From Ardenticatenales bacterium (GTDB taxonomy: Bacteria; Chloroflexota; Anaerolineae; Promineifilales; Promineifilaceae), in the NCBI GenBank assembly GCA_020634515.1, contig JACKBL010000007.1:1-64000 (forward strand): DNA of 64,000 nt, read 5' to 3'. A program made the position numbers and the translations under genes. Below the pieces are notes generated by a model that was not told where the DNA came from, searched no databases, and saw only the letters and a list, made by a program, of their open reading frames with translations. Within the stretch, counting starts at the first letter, position 1. Every line of letters starts with the position of its first letter. This document shows, one piece after another, positions 1-8,324 of this stretch.

Positions 1-615
1 TTTTATGGGGTATCAGGAAGAATGGATTCAAGAGACATCCTGGATTATAAAATCAAACTATATACCCGAAGTGAATGCTTGAGGTACCTGGAGAACAGTC
101 CTTTGACGTTCTCACAGCTCGGAAAAGAATGTTTCTGGATGCTTACTGGGGGACATCCCGGACTAATGCAATTGCTAGTACATTATCTTTATGAGACAGC
201 AAAACAGGAGCATTCCTCAGGCAATCAGGCGCGGGCGGGGTTTGTTATTGTCTCAGAGGTGAAACAAACTGTAAATGACATCCTGTCGGATCCGATGAGT
301 TCTGATTACATTCAACATTTGCGCTCCGAATTTCATCCAGATGAATTGCGATTAATGGAGACGCTAGCCATTAACAACTACATGTTCTCGGGCACATGTT
401 TTTTTCGACCAGACAGATTATCTAAGCCTGCTGGATGGGTTGGAATTGATAGTTTACAAGCCCAACTCCAAAAAGATCATGGATATCAAGAATTGAACTT
501 AAGCATTAAAGACCTGCTGGATCGGTTGGTAGATAAGGAGGTTTTTGAGGTAGAAGCTACTGGTATCGTACGCTGGCGGATTGGTTTTTTCTTTAGCATG
601 ATCTTGTATTATTGA
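1..615 (+). CDS. C-terminal part of a STAND/AAA-type ATPase (5' end outside window)
   Basis: The reading frame is open from base 1, so the 197-residue stretch beginning at the ATG at 22 is only the tail of a longer protein. It contains TGGHPGLMQLL, the GGHPxLLQ-type sensor/lid motif seen after the nucleotide-binding core of STAND and related AAA ATPases, followed by a helical region with winged-helix character (about residues 90-190). No Walker motifs are visible because they would lie upstream. It ends 15 bases before the next ATPase gene, which carries a related motif (AGRHPLLLHM), so the two are probably one transcription unit. Base composition is clearly AT-richer than the rest of the window. 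Its N-terminal domain cannot be seen. Family assignment is moderate; function inferred from the neighbours. Confidence 0.6.
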   Translation, partial: FYGVSGRMDSRDILDYKIKLYTRSECLRYLENSPLTFSQLGKECFWMLTGGHPGLMQLLVHYLYETAKQEHSSGNQARAGFVIVSEVKQTVNDILSDPMSSDYIQHLRSEFHPDELRLMETLAINNYMFSGTCFFRPDRLSKPAGWVGIDSLQAQLQKDHGYQELNLSIKDLLDRLVDKEVFEVEATGIVRWRIGFFFSMILYY

Positions 616-630
616 TTGGGAGTATTTAAG

Positions 631-2589
631 ATGAACGCCCCCTTCGCTCTTCCAAAAACGCCCTGGCGACGATCTTTGACCATGCCGCGCCCCTGGTTTT
701 TTGTTGGCAAAGACGAGGATTCTCGGAAACAAGCGATAGATGCTATTAAGCAGAAACTGATAAAACTCCTGGAATCCCGCCAAATGATGAATTCGGTGCA
801 TTCAGCAGGCGATTTTGAAAATGGCAATGAAATAGTATTGGTAGATTCGCTTCATTTGGCAGGTAGTTCGGGAATCGGCAAAACAGCACTGATAGATGTC
901 GCAGTTGACGCAGTTTTTCACGAACAAGAGGGAATTGGATGGTATCAATTTGGTGTAGTTTTGATTTCAGGCCTTTATAAAGCTGAAGCTGTACATCAAA
1001 ATGGTAATGAACTGTTAACTAAACTAGTTGAAAGTGCAAGAGCGCAACTACTTGAAGAGCGAAGTCTAGACAAGGACGTTCGTCGAAGTGAAGACACTAA
1101 TAACAGAGATCAGTCCTGGCAAGCCGCATGGAATGGGACCATAAAAGAATTAAGCAGGAGAAATTATGTCCTCTTGGTTATCGTCATTCAGTCTGTTGGT
1201 GGCAAGCGCAGTCAATTGGAACAAGACCTGAAAGGAGTTTTGCCCTTCATTGGAATGAAGGTTGAGAATATTGGGCTGCTAATAATATGCGAAACTCATG
1301 ATGAAAAAAGTATTGAGATGCCTAGTATTATCTCAAATGTACAGCGGAGTCATACTGCACAATACTTTCCTGAAGAGCCTCAGGTAAGCAGCCCTCACCG
1401 AAGCAATCATGCTAGTCGCACCAAGCCAATAATCATCAAAAAACTATCAAGAAAAAATGTCATGGACTTCATTTGGGTAAAGGATACAGGATATAGAAGA
1501 CCATATTACGACGGGAGCGGATTGCTATTTTATCTAAGAAGAGTGTGGATTAGCTGGGTTGTTCAGCAATTTGCAGGGAGACATCCACTGCTACTCCACA
1601 TGATTTGTTATAAATTAGACTTGGCTTTCCAATCCAACAATGAGTGGGGTTGGAATCGTCTGAGGAATGTTTTAATTAATTCTGTGGAAGGTGATATTTC
1701 AAATCAACGACATGTGGAATACTTAAAAGAGAGCCTTAGGTGGGTAAAAAGAGATCTCAAAGCACTGGATAGGTACACGTGTAAAACGGCTTGGCGCTGG
1801 CTAAAAGAGCAAGGGTTAGTAAAGTGGAATCTGGCAGCTCAGGAAGTCTGTGTATCAGTGTTTGTTGACGATGATGATGTATGGAATCGACCTTCAACTA
1901 TCAAATCCTGGTTAAGAAAATTCAACGTTCTAGGAGATGGAATCTTGGACTATCCAACTGATATCGGCCAAGACGAAAGATACAATCAAGCAATATGTGC
2001 TGTTTTAGGAAATAGCGGAAGTAAAATCGGTACAGGATTTATTGTAGAATTCGAAGGTGATATTTATGTGGTAACTTGTGGACACGTACTCTCCGCAAGC
2101 AACTGGAATGACAGAACAGGTCAAATTGAATTATTGAATGGTTTCAAATCTTCTGTCAAAGTGATTCTTTTTGATAAACCCAACTCGGACCAGGAAGGCG
2201 CTAATAGGACAGCTTCGGAAGATATTGCTGTTTTGGAGATAGTGAATGCTTCCATTGACAGAGATGGTATGCCAATGTTTATTCCAAGTTACTTGTCGAG
2301 CAAAAACCGTTGCCCTTGCCACTTTTTTGCGGGCTATGCGCAAATCTCCTCCAAACGCTGGCAGAAAAATGTGCGTTCCGGAAATGAGGCAGGGTCGGGA
2401 ATGATTGAACTTGTGCTTCAATGCCCTGAAAAGGATCTCAAGGGGTCCAGTGGTGCACCCGTATACTGGGGAGCTAAAGAATACATTATTGGAATGGTGC
2501 GAGCACATGATCTAGAAACCAAAAACGCGTATTTGATACCTGCACATGCCATAGTACAAAAGATTGAGGAGGCAAAACATGCCAAATAA
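631..2589 (+). CDS. STAND-type ATPase fused to a C-terminal trypsin-like serine protease
   Basis: The 652-residue protein has two parts. The N-terminal half opens with an FVG(K/R)-type STAND start (WFFVGKDED), a P-loop GSSGIGKT at about residues 78-85 and an AGRHPLLLHM motif near 315. The C-terminal 200 residues form a trypsin-like fold with the full triad: His485 in VTCGHV, Asp531 in SEDIAVLEI and Ser607 in KGSSGAP. I chose the ATG at 631 (preceded by GGGAG) over a TTG at 616. The next gene overlaps its stop. In known bacterial conflict systems, an NTPase switch gates a trypsin-type effector, so a sensor-ATPase that releases a protease on activation is the likely role. What it senses cannot be read from the sequence. 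AT-rich relative to the window and free of the TGCCGGCA octamer. Confidence 0.75.
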   Translation: MNAPFALPKTPWRRSLTMPRPWFFVGKDEDSRKQAIDAIKQKLIKLLESRQMMNSVHSAGDFENGNEIVLVDSLHLAGSSGIGKTALIDVAVDAVFHEQEGIGWYQFGVVLISGLYKAEAVHQNGNELLTKLVESARAQLLEERSLDKDVRRSEDTNNRDQSWQAAWNGTIKELSRRNYVLLVIVIQSVGGKRSQLEQDLKGVLPFIGMKVENIGLLIICETHDEKSIEMPSIISNVQRSHTAQYFPEEPQVSSPHRSNHASRTKPIIIKKLSRKNVMDFIWVKDTGYRRPYYDGSGLLFYLRRVWISWVVQQFAGRHPLLLHMICYKLDLAFQSNNEWGWNRLRNVLINSVEGDISNQRHVEYLKESLRWVKRDLKALDRYTCKTAWRWLKEQGLVKWNLAAQEVCVSVFVDDDDVWNRPSTIKSWLRKFNVLGDGILDYPTDIGQDERYNQAICAVLGNSGSKIGTGFIVEFEGDIYVVTCGHVLSASNWNDRTGQIELLNGFKSSVKVILFDKPNSDQEGANRTASEDIAVLEIVNASIDRDGMPMFIPSYLSSKNRCPCHFFAGYAQISSKRWQKNVRSGNEAGSGMIELVLQCPEKDLKGSSGAPVYWGAKEYIIGMVRAHDLETKNAYLIPAHAIVQKIEEAKHAK

Positions 2590-2932
2590 CTTCGTGCCGA
2601 TTGAAACGGTAGAAGGAAGTGTTATTTGGGTAGAAGTAGCAGCAATTGACCGTTCTGGACAATTTACATTGACCGCAGGGCCAGGGGAAAGGGCTTTAAG
2701 GGGATTCAGTGAGACTGTGGACGCACTTAATCAAAGTGCACAATACATGCTCGAAACACTGAAAAGACTTTCCCCAAGTGAAATCGAAGTAGAATTTGGC
2801 GTTACAATAGGGGTTGAGGGAGGAACGCCATTTTTCGGCCTAGCTAAGGCAAGTGGAGAAGCAAGTTACGTCATCAAAATGAAATGGACTAACCCTGATT
2901 TGAAAAGGGGTGACGAAGCCGAACAAACATAA
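2579..2932 (+). CDS. Trypco1-type (trypsin-co-occurring) small protein
   Basis: A 117-residue protein with the layout of the trypsin-co-occurring domain 1 (CU044_2847-like) family: an N-terminal beta segment (VEGSVIWVEVAAID), a central helix (FSETVDALNQSAQYML), the typical SEIEVEFGVTIGVEGG strand pair, and a final strand ending in VIKMKW. The ATG at 2579 is preceded by a perfect GAGGAGG and overlaps the stop of the ATPase-protease gene by 11 bases, so translation is coupled; a TTG at 2564 is less likely. This family is known from its association with trypsin-like proteases in NTPase conflict systems. A direct adaptor or inhibitor role for the upstream protease is inference. The family call rests on pattern memory rather than a profile search. 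Confidence 0.65.
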   Translation: MPNNFVPIETVEGSVIWVEVAAIDRSGQFTLTAGPGERALRGFSETVDALNQSAQYMLETLKRLSPSEIEVEFGVTIGVEGGTPFFGLAKASGEASYVIKMKWTNPDLKRGDEAEQT

Positions 2933-2935
2933 TTC

Positions 2936-3604
2936 ATGGGACTTTTGCTATCTTGCCTAAATTTCTTTGCTTTACTACTTATTATCCTGCCGGCATTTTC
3001 CTCTACCCTCCGCTGGTTCCAAAACGGTAGCAAAGCGGAGCGAATGCCACTTGGCATCTGGGGCAACAGTCTGCTCCTGCTCAGCACCTTCTACATCCCC
3101 TGGCTCAACCTCAATCCATTGAAATACCTGGGGTTGGATTGGCTGATCGATGTCGCGCCACCCCTGTTGGCAATGGGGCTAAAGTTGTTGCGCACCGAGC
3201 GGTTGGGCTTTCTGGGTAAGTTTTTTGACGTACTGGGACCCATCTTTGGCCCCCCTGGTTGGGCAACGCTGCTGTTGACGGCCCGGTGGCCCATGATGTT
3301 ATTGATGGGGCCGGTGGTTGGGGTCACAGTCGTGTTGGGTTATATGGTAGCCGTGCGCCCCCGGTGGAAAGGTGCCGGCATTCCCTTGCTCATATCTTCC
3401 GGCCTGGCTTTCCTCATTCTGTTTTACAATTTGCCTACCATTGACGGATTGGGGGAGCGTAGCTTCCCCAGCTTGTTTAGCCTGGCCGTTCCGCTGGTGG
3501 GGGCACAGATTGAATGGGGCGGCCCTTTGATTATGTTCGCTGGCTTGTGCCTGCTCTTTTTTGCCGGGGCGCGGAGTTCTGCCGGCATTACCTCCAGCGA
3601 ATAA
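2936..3604 (+). CDS. Multi-pass membrane protein of unknown function
   Basis: A 222-residue, strongly hydrophobic protein with about five membrane segments (roughly residues 3-21, 40-60, 105-135, 147-165 and 180-215) and short charged loops. No family is recognised. It starts four bases after the Trypco1 gene and is followed after 10 bases by a second membrane protein, so it lies in the same transcription unit. It has no obvious ribosome binding site close to the ATG, which fits translational coupling. GC content rises here and the first TGCCGGCA octamer of the window falls in its codons (2988), so this gene looks native while its upstream neighbours look acquired. A membrane anchor or effector role is speculation from context only. 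Confidence 0.6.
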   Translation: MGLLLSCLNFFALLLIILPAFSSTLRWFQNGSKAERMPLGIWGNSLLLLSTFYIPWLNLNPLKYLGLDWLIDVAPPLLAMGLKLLRTERLGFLGKFFDVLGPIFGPPGWATLLLTARWPMMLLMGPVVGVTVVLGYMVAVRPRWKGAGIPLLISSGLAFLILFYNLPTIDGLGERSFPSLFSLAVPLVGAQIEWGGPLIMFAGLCLLFFAGARSSAGITSSE

Positions 3605-3614
3605 GAGAGTGATT

Positions 3615-4328
3615 ATGGGGACTATTGAGCGTAGGCTGCTGGCTACTGGCCTTCTTTTACTAACTTTGGGACTGTTCTTGCCCTGGGTGCGGATGGAGCC
3701 TTTACCCAAACGACATGATAACTTGCGCCAGATCGGGAAATTGGTCGCTTCGCCCAAGTGGCCGGAAGAGGCGAGGGAACTGTTAGGGGAAAAGGGATTA
3801 ACTGCCGGCATGTCCCCGGATCAGATTTGGACGGCTATCGGAAATGCCGGCCATGCCAAAGATTTTTCCCTGGTAGATCGCCGGCAATCATTGCACAGTT
3901 GGCATTTTTTAATGGGAGATGTACCTCTTCTTCTGCGAGTCACTGTGATTGTGCTGCTAATCTGGTTTCTAGTCTCGGTAGTTTTATTGGTGAAATCATT
4001 TGGCAACAAGTCACAAAATACCAGCCAATGGCCTGAGGATTTTACAAACAACGATGCCTCCGTCTCTAGCAAAATGCCCCCCCCACCCTTTATTGGTTCG
4101 TTGCTGCTTTTAGGTCTCTTTGCCTTGCAGCTCCCCTATCTCGATACTTTTGGTTACAGAGGGGATTTCTCCATGGCCTTGCTGGATATTTTGACTGGGG
4201 CCAGGGTGGCATTGGCCCCGAGGTTGATTGTCCCGCTGGGGCTCTTCCTGATTATGCTGGCTGGAGTGGATACCTTTTTCAACCGGCGCCGCTCTTCTAA
4301 GGTAGCCAGTAATTACGGCCTGGAATAA
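3615..4328 (+). CDS. Four-segment membrane protein of unknown function
   Basis: A 237-residue protein with an N-terminal membrane segment (LLATGLLLLTLGLFLPW), an extracytoplasmic region of about 80 residues, a second segment (VTVIVLLIWFLVSVVLLV), a Ser/Asn-rich loop, and two C-terminal segments. The ATG at 3615 follows an AGAGAG stretch and is preferred over an upstream in-frame non-ATG start at 3561 that would overlap the previous gene. It sits 10 bases after the previous membrane gene and 5 bases before the Mrr-like nuclease gene. I recognise no family. It could be a partner of the preceding membrane protein; nothing in the sequence gives a biochemical function. Confidence 0.6.
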   Translation: MGTIERRLLATGLLLLTLGLFLPWVRMEPLPKRHDNLRQIGKLVASPKWPEEARELLGEKGLTAGMSPDQIWTAIGNAGHAKDFSLVDRRQSLHSWHFLMGDVPLLLRVTVIVLLIWFLVSVVLLVKSFGNKSQNTSQWPEDFTNNDASVSSKMPPPPFIGSLLLLGLFALQLPYLDTFGYRGDFSMALLDILTGARVALAPRLIVPLGLFLIMLAGVDTFFNRRRSSKVASNYGLE

Positions 4329-4333
4329 AGCAT

Positions 4334-5053
4334 ATGGCTATCCCAACCTGGAAGTTGATTTTGGAAAAGGCTTTGGAGCAGTTGAACCAGGGCGGAAAGG
4401 ATGGCACAGAGGCAGAATGGTTATCGTTCTTTGATATGGTCGTCCCTGTGGATGTTCATCTGCTGCAAAAGGGGCTGACCGCCTTTGGGGCTGGCCTGCT
4501 GGAGCAGAAAGGAGCGCCCAAACAAACCCTGGATGAGCGGATTTTGTTTGAATTTGGCCGGGGGGTGTTAAAAGGGATTCAAAAGCTGGAACAAAACCGG
4601 GCCACACGTCAGCGGCAGCGGGACCGTATCGCCCAACTGCCCCCGGTGACATCGGTGGCCAAATTGCGCAAGTTGTCGCCAGAGGATTTTGAATATTGGA
4701 CGGCGGCTTATTTCGAACGGTTTGGTTTTAAGAAAGTAACGGTCACCACTTTTTCGGCGGATTTTGGAGTGGATGTGCATATGACCTGTCCCAATGGGAA
4801 GAAAGCGGTGGTACAGTGCAAAAACAAGGTGCGTAGCAGCAAGCCGGTAGGCAGCCCTGTGGTGCAGCAAACCTATGGGGCAATGAAATTGTTGGATGCA
4901 GAGATGTGCTATGTAGCTACCACCGGCATCTTTTCCGAAAAAGCTAAAGAACTGGATAAACGGGCTGATATTGCGCTGCTGGATGGAGCCTTTTTGGTGT
5001 CGGGACAGCGACCTTCTGGCAGTCGAAAACGTAGAGTCATTGGTTCTTTATAG
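4334..5053 (+). CDS. Mrr-like PD-(D/E)xK restriction-endonuclease-fold protein
   Basis: A 239-residue protein with a helical N-terminal part (about 1-105) and a C-terminal nuclease domain typical of the Mrr_cat group: LSPEDFEYWTAAYFERFGF, then DFGVDV (Asp143/Asp147), then VVQCKNK (Gln161, Lys163), then QQTYGAMKL and YVATTGIFSEKAKEL. The Asp...Gln-x-Lys arrangement is the known active site of the Mrr family, which cuts modified or foreign DNA. The gene follows the membrane-protein pair by 5 bases. Mrr-like domains are frequent effectors or partners in defence islands, which agrees with the upstream ATPase-protease genes. It lacks an obvious separate DNA-recognition winged helix, so it may depend on a partner for targeting. 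Active nuclease likely, target unknown. Confidence 0.8.
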   Translation: MAIPTWKLILEKALEQLNQGGKDGTEAEWLSFFDMVVPVDVHLLQKGLTAFGAGLLEQKGAPKQTLDERILFEFGRGVLKGIQKLEQNRATRQRQRDRIAQLPPVTSVAKLRKLSPEDFEYWTAAYFERFGFKKVTVTTFSADFGVDVHMTCPNGKKAVVQCKNKVRSSKPVGSPVVQQTYGAMKLLDAEMCYVATTGIFSEKAKELDKRADIALLDGAFLVSGQRPSGSRKRRVIGSL

Positions 5054-5089
5054 AAGCAACTCATATTCGAGTTCTGGGAGGAAAATCTA

Positions 5090-5992
5090 ATGGGATATGA
5101 TGATTTTGGTGAATACGATAGCTTTTATGGAGAAAGTCCCCGTAAAAAGCGAGTTCCTAAACTGGTTCTAGGAGGGATCGTCGGCCTTTTTCTGATTCTG
5201 GCGGTGATACTACTTGTTTGGAGAGGGGGGCGTTCGAACGATAGCAATGATGGAGACGGGGGAATTTCTCAGCTATTCACGCGGTCCACCCCTATTCCTA
5301 CCCCTTTGCCCACCGTAGATGCTCATCTAGCCGCCCAAACCTTGACAGAAGCAGCCAAACAATGGACAGTGCGCCAAACCATAGGGGTTGACTGTCTCTT
5401 GAGCGTGTGTAATCAGCGAGTCTATTTGGACGTTACCTTTTTCCATGAAGATCTGCTGGAAGCAATTGTCCTCAATAATTTTGCTAATCAGTCGCCCACC
5501 GAGTATGACCAAGAGTTGATCTCGTTGCAACAAAGGTTGCAGGTACAAGGCCAATTACCATTCTTGCTCCAGGTAAGGGTCGGGGGACGCACTGGCCCGC
5601 TTCGTTCTAAAATGCTACTTGGCCCCATGGAAGAAACGACCAGCCTGATTACGATGCGGCGCACTTCATATGCACTTGCCGATTGGGACGGTTTTACCCT
5701 GGACCGTCCCCTTGATTTGACTCCTCAGACGCAGCATCAAGGTTATCTCTTTTTCCCACGGATCGATGCAAGCAATCAACCTGTGGTGGATTTTGCAGGC
5801 GACCGCTCTTTCCGGATAGAACTCCGTGTGAATCCAGAGTTGTACTCCGACAAAGAGGTGGTCGTTTGGAATTTTCCCCTGCTCGACGCGAGCGCTCCAT
5901 CTGATGCAACTACTTTCCCGGAAGAGGATATTCCCTTGGAGGAAATTGTCAATATCGTGGAAACTATTATTCAATTAGCACAAGGACAGTGA
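5090..5992 (+). CDS. Single-pass membrane-anchored protein, unknown function
   Basis: A 300-residue protein with an acidic Tyr/Asp-rich cytoplasmic head, a basic stop (RKKRVPK), one membrane segment (VLGGIVGLFLILAVILLVW, about 25-43), a Gly/Asp/Pro/Thr-rich linker and an external domain of roughly 220 residues rich in beta strands. No family is recognised. The start at 5090 is supported by GGGAGG eight bases upstream. It is followed after 14 bases by another membrane-anchored gene with a similar head (RKKRTDEYDW), suggesting a functional pair. The external domain contains two cysteines close together (CLLSVC). A cell-surface sensor or binding role is possible but unproven. Confidence 0.55.
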   Translation: MGYDDFGEYDSFYGESPRKKRVPKLVLGGIVGLFLILAVILLVWRGGRSNDSNDGDGGISQLFTRSTPIPTPLPTVDAHLAAQTLTEAAKQWTVRQTIGVDCLLSVCNQRVYLDVTFFHEDLLEAIVLNNFANQSPTEYDQELISLQQRLQVQGQLPFLLQVRVGGRTGPLRSKMLLGPMEETTSLITMRRTSYALADWDGFTLDRPLDLTPQTQHQGYLFFPRIDASNQPVVDFAGDRSFRIELRVNPELYSDKEVVVWNFPLLDASAPSDATTFPEEDIPLEEIVNIVETIIQLAQGQ

Positions 5993-6006
5993 TCTTAAGG
6001 CAGCAT

Positions 6007-7140
6007 ATGTTTCGTCGCAAAAAGAGAACGGACGAGTATGATTGGACGCTTGCTGACTTAGAAGAGGATACGTGGGATAGTTGGGAACGACCGACACGTC
6101 ATCGGTTATGGATTCTTCTTGTTGCATTACTAATCTTGATTACGGGAGGAATGGTCAGCGGTCGTTTGCTGTATCGCAAAGTATCAATGGCAGGGTACTA
6201 CGGGAGCGGTGAGAGGGAAACTGCCGGCATTTCTATGCTTGCATCTTCCTCAGTATCTACTTCAGTTGTTACGCCAACTCCCATTCAAAGCCTGCTGTTG
6301 TCTCCAACACTCCCTCCTGCTGTTGCCCCTTTGTCTCTGTCACCCCCCCCCACGACCCAGACAGATCATGGCTACGATCCCCAGGTCTTGCAGGAGTATA
6401 TGTTAAACTTGATCAACCAGGATCGGCAAACTAATGGATTGCAGCCAGTAGCTTGGGATCAAGTCGCAGCAGATGCTGGTCAACGACATGCAGAGGATAT
6501 GTTAGCGTGGGGCTATTTTAGCCATTGGAATACTCAGGGGTGGGGACCAGACCATCGCTATTCTCTTGCCGGCGGGCAGCATGCGGTGATGGAAAATCTG
6601 CACACATTTAGTTATGTCTATGCAGATGGTCGTGGTGTCGCTATTGAGGATTGGCCCGAGGTAATTTGGAATGCACAAGCGGGATTGATGAATAGCCCCG
6701 GTCACCGGGCCAACATCCTGGATCCGGCCCATACCCATGTGGGCATTGGCATGGCTTATGATCCAGATGCCGGACAGTTTCGGCTGGCGCAGGAATTTAC
6801 GAACCACTATGTCACACTGGATACGCCTTTGCCGGCATCAGCGCCACCAGGCAGCCGCTTACAGTTGCAAGGACAAGTCAATGGGGAGAACCTTTCTCGA
6901 CTCTTGTTTAGTCTGGCATATGAACCCTTTCCATCTCCCCTTTCGCTGGAGGAACTGGCGCAGCGTAGCACCTACATGTCGTCGGCGGAATCCGTTGAGG
7001 TTCGTGGGCTGGAGATGGTTTTTGATGAGGTAACAACTCTGGGAGACCCGTCAGGACTGTACCACATACGCCTGTTCGTAGATATTGCCGGACAACAGGC
7101 ATTGGTTTTGGACCACATTGTTTCGGTAGGTACGCCCTAA
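6007..7140 (+). CDS. Membrane-anchored CAP/SCP-domain protein
   Basis: The 377-residue protein has a cytoplasmic acidic head, one membrane segment (LWILLVALLILITGGMV, about 35-52), a Pro/Thr/Ser-rich linker and a CAP (SCP/PR-1-like) domain at about 125-275. Diagnostic motifs are LNLINQDR, the central helix with HAEDM, FSHWN, a conserved ENL, NSPGHRANIL and HVGIGMAY. A final domain of about 100 residues is unassigned. CAP proteins are secreted or surface proteins with diverse binding, lipid or proteolytic roles. Start at the ATG at 6007 with AAGG six bases before, rather than the GTG at 5989 that would overlap the previous gene. It is the last gene of the same-strand run that begins with the conflict ATPases. 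Confidence 0.8.
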   Translation: MFRRKKRTDEYDWTLADLEEDTWDSWERPTRHRLWILLVALLILITGGMVSGRLLYRKVSMAGYYGSGERETAGISMLASSSVSTSVVTPTPIQSLLLSPTLPPAVAPLSLSPPPTTQTDHGYDPQVLQEYMLNLINQDRQTNGLQPVAWDQVAADAGQRHAEDMLAWGYFSHWNTQGWGPDHRYSLAGGQHAVMENLHTFSYVYADGRGVAIEDWPEVIWNAQAGLMNSPGHRANILDPAHTHVGIGMAYDPDAGQFRLAQEFTNHYVTLDTPLPASAPPGSRLQLQGQVNGENLSRLLFSLAYEPFPSPLSLEELAQRSTYMSSAESVEVRGLEMVFDEVTTLGDPSGLYHIRLFVDIAGQQALVLDHIVSVGTP

Positions 7141-7220
7141 CAGATTGTTGTGTTTTCCGAATTCAGCTTTGGCGTATTCCTGCGTTCATATAGAGGTTGG
7201 CTCATTTAGCAAACTTATGC

Positions 7221-7862
7221 CTACGACTCCAGGTAGTAGGTCATGCGTTGGAGTTGGATGACGGGGTCGCTGTATTGGACGTGGACGTGGGGGGGGACGG
7301 TGAGGTTGATGGGGGCGTAGTTGAGGATGGCGCGAATGCCGGCATCTACCAACACATCCACCATCCCCTGCGCCGCCACTGCCGGCACGGCCAACGCCGC
7401 AATACGCGCCTGCTCCCGCCGCACCGTCTGCCCCAACTCATCAACATGCCGCACCGGCAACGCGCCAATCATCGTCCCCACCTTCCCCGGATCATTATCA
7501 AACACCCAGGCAATGCGGAAACCCCGGTGCTGAAATCCATTATAGCTGGCTAGCGCATGACCCAAATACCCCGCCCCCACCAGCACCACCGGCCACTCCT
7601 GCTGTAAATGCAGAATCCCCCGCAGTTGCTCAATCAGATAATGAACGTGATACCCCGTTCCCTGTTTGCCAAATTCACCAAAATGGGACAAATCCTTGCG
7701 AATCTGCGCGGAACTAATGCCCAGTCGCTGCCCCAACTCGTGCGACGAAGTCGTTCGCTTTTCCCCCTCGGCGGCCATGTGCGTCAGCGCCCGCAAGTAA
7801 ATTGGCAGGCGGCCAATAACAATATCGGGTATTTCCTCAGTCACGGGTTGCTCATTCTCCAT
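7221..7862 (-). CDS. rex: Redox-sensing transcriptional repressor Rex
   Basis: A 213-residue protein of normal Rex length. The N-terminal winged helix includes RLPIYLRAL and the conserved [22 protein letters not shown] segment; the Rossmann domain carries the NAD(H)-binding [10 protein letters not shown] and [10 protein letters not shown]. Rex represses fermentation and respiration genes at low NADH/NAD+ and is released by NADH. It is a single-gene unit transcribed divergently from the export adaptor gene; a Rex-like operator lies upstream (7997-8014), so autoregulation is likely. Its C-terminal coding part is separated from the rest by a TGCCGGCA octamer at 7337, across which strand composition flips sharply. 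Confidence 0.93.
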   Translation of the reverse strand: MENEQPVTEEIPDIVIGRLPIYLRALTHMAAEGEKRTTSSHELGQRLGISSAQIRKDLSHFGEFGKQGTGYHVHYLIEQLRGILHLQQEWPVVLVGAGYLGHALASYNGFQHRGFRIAWVFDNDPGKVGTMIGALPVRHVDELGQTVRREQARIAALAVPAVAAQGMVDVLVDAGIRAILNYAPINLTVPPHVHVQYSDPVIQLQRMTYYLES

Positions 7863-8324
7863 TTTCTAAATTCAACCATGCGCGTTTCCTACTTCGCCGC
7901 ACATCTCTGCCTGCCGCCAAAATGCAATAATCACCCCTACAAAGGACCACGACCAATTCCCCACATAAAGCCCACGCCACCGTTGTTCGATTTGATTCGT
8001 TAAGGTTTTCACAATTGTATCACATGAGTAATCGGACAGCGACCAGAGCTATCGGTTGTCCCAACAACCCGTCACTTCTCTGGCATCTACGACAGAATAT
8101 GTGATAATTTTCACTGGTTGCTCTATAATCTGACCTTGCGTAGCTGGCGGCGGCATTGGCGCGGGAGTCGGCGGTAGGATATTGGCTGCTGGTCGTCATG
8201 CCACGCTGTTAATGACGCCGTTTCACATTTTCTGGAGTTGCCCGCAACGGTCCTTGCGGCAAGCCTCCCCTCAGTACGCCCGTTGACGCATAGCGCGTTT
8301 GCGGGCACGACTTTAGGAAGATCA
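7863..8324. other. Divergent intergenic region rex / efflux adaptor
   Basis: This 460-base gap between divergent genes holds the Rex-like operator (7997-8014) and a TATAAT hexamer at 8124-8129 on the plus strand, without a convincing -35 at the usual distance. An in-frame TTG at 8238 could extend the adaptor gene upstream, but the ATG at 8325 has a good AGGAAG site. No RNA gene or further ORF is supported. Confidence 0.4.
7997..8014 (-). promoter_or_regulatory. Putative Rex operator
   Basis: The 18-bp site TCGTTAAGGTTTTCACAA has the 7-4-7 layout of Rex boxes (TTGTGAANNNNTTCACAA or the TTGTTAA variant), with one perfect half and one half differing at a single base from the TTGTTAA form. It lies about 135 bases upstream of the rex start codon, beside a TACAAT-like -10 on the minus strand. 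Autoregulation by Rex is common in the family. The assignment is from consensus matching by eye. Confidence 0.45.
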
